The notes beneath the pieces are model-generated. The model searched no databases and was not told the DNA's origin. It saw nothing but the letters and a program-made list of their open reading frames with translations. DNA of 6,501 nucleotides from Treponema sp. GTDB lineage: Bacteria > Spirochaetota > Spirochaetia > Treponematales > Breznakiellaceae. The translations under genes were made by a program, and so were the position numbers. Below are positions 6,040-6,501 of this stretch, one piece after another. Location: positions 1-6,501 of the forward strand of contig JAITQR010000216.1 of NCBI GenBank assembly GCA_031288815.1, given 5' to 3'. Each line of letters opens with the position of its first letter. The first letter of the stretch is position 1.

Positions 6040-6501
6040 ATGGGGGTAAAGGTACGGGCAAACGGCGCAAATTATACCTGGATATTTACCAGAACGGGAA
6101 ACGGACCTGGGAAGCCCTGAGCCTGACCGTCTCCGATGATCCGGCTGCCAACCGGGGAAACATCTTATTGTCCGATCCCTCCGAAGGAGTGAAAGGCATC
6201 GCTATTCCCGAGCCGGACCGGGAATACCTGGAACTTGCTGAACTGCAACATTTATCCAAGGTTGAAATAGGCGGAAATCTGGGCGCCGAAGTGAAGCGGG
6301 CTTTTGTGTTCGCCTGTTATTGCACCTTGCGTATCAGCGATCTTAAAAGCCTGAAATGGGGTGATGTGGAACATACCACATCCGGGGCGCAGATTGTGAA
6401 GCGGCAGGTGAAAACCAGGAGCCGGGTGGTGGTTCCCCTGCACGAAAGCGCCTGGGCGCTCATCAATGACGGCAGTATCCACAACTGCGGCGAATATGTG
6501 T
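6040..6501 (+). pseudogene. Tyrosine recombinase (phage-type integrase) remnant, frameshifted and internally deleted, 3' end outside window
   Basis: Integrases of this family insert and excise mobile DNA. From ATG 6040 translation stops at 6118-6120 after MGVKVRANGANYTW... The real coding frame is the one containing codon 6069, open from 6024 to the window edge but without a start codon. One extra G in the run 6042-6046 would join the ATG to it, giving MGGKGTGKRRKLYLDIYQNG. That frame shows an arm-binding N-terminal segment (LYLDIYQNGKRTWEAL, 6072-6119). Only about 15 residues later, near 6150-6156, it jumps to LLSDPSEGVKGI, the region just before the catalytic domain. The core-binding helical domain (about 100 residues) is therefore missing. 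The catalytic domain then follows: TLRISDLKSLKWGDV (6324-6368) with the first catalytic arginine, and QVKTRSRVVVPLHES (6402-6446) with the beta-hairpin lysine. The HxxR box and the tyrosine would lie beyond 6501. Two separate lesions make a functional enzyme unlikely. Confidence 0.82.

Larger units (their letters stand above)
5881..6501. mobile_element. Probable end of a degraded integrative element at tRNA-Val
   Basis: Immediately beyond the tRNA and its terminator the DNA becomes visibly AT-rich. It carries a palindrome and direct repeats, and then a broken tyrosine-recombinase gene pointing away from the tRNA. An integrase gene next to a tRNA 3' end is the classical arrangement of phages and genomic islands. 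The far boundary and any duplicated tRNA 3' segment lie outside the window, so the extent is unknown. This is inference from layout. Confidence 0.45.

Noticed and set aside
6252..6482. Minus-strand open frame of 76 codons near the right edge
   Set aside because: It is antisense to the integrase catalytic domain, whose arginine and lysine motifs are clear on the + strand.

Overview
The window reads as chromosomal DNA from a relatively GC-rich spirochaete of the Treponema lineage. The basis is gene content and order: cheA, then a cheW fused to a CheR-like domain, then cheX. As I recall, this is the treponemal chemotaxis operon layout (cheA-cheW-cheX-cheY in T. pallidum and T. denticola). The high GC suggests one of the higher-GC, gut-type (for example termite-associated) treponemes rather than the oral or syphilis species. 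The species-level guess is inference from memory; no search was run.

Layout. Positions 1-1062 hold the 3' part of an RNase II/R-family exoribonuclease that enters from the left edge. An 80-bp gap (1063-1142) carries a nested stem-loop and weak promoter-like elements. The chemotaxis operon follows on the + strand: cheA (1143-3527), an 11-bp gap, cheW-cheR-like (3539-4873), a 21-bp gap, and cheX (4895-5374). Next is about 430 bp (5375-5806) with no convincing gene but several hairpins. A tRNA-Val with anticodon GAC lies at 5807-5880, followed directly by a Rho-independent terminator (5882-5901). Beyond it is an AT-rich stretch with a perfect 25-nt palindrome and short direct repeats. From 6040 to the window end is a broken tyrosine-recombinase (integrase) gene: it lacks one base in a G-tract just after its start codon and has lost most of its core-binding domain. 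This looks like the decayed end of an element integrated at the tRNA gene.

How the genes work together. CheA is the histidine kinase of the chemoreceptor array. The CheW half of the fusion couples CheA to receptors. The CheR-like half has lost residues that a working methyltransferase needs, so it is probably structural. CheX is a CheY-phosphate phosphatase. The expected cheY response regulator does not follow cheX here. The tRNA and integrase remnant occupy the downstream space, so cheY may lie beyond the element or elsewhere.

Most notable points: the fusion protein with a degenerate methyltransferase, the enlarged CheA dimerization domain, the missing cheY next to an integrase scar at tRNA-Val, and the structured gap before the tRNA. 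I found no CRISPR array, toxin-antitoxin pair or defence system, and nothing that I would claim as a wholly new system.
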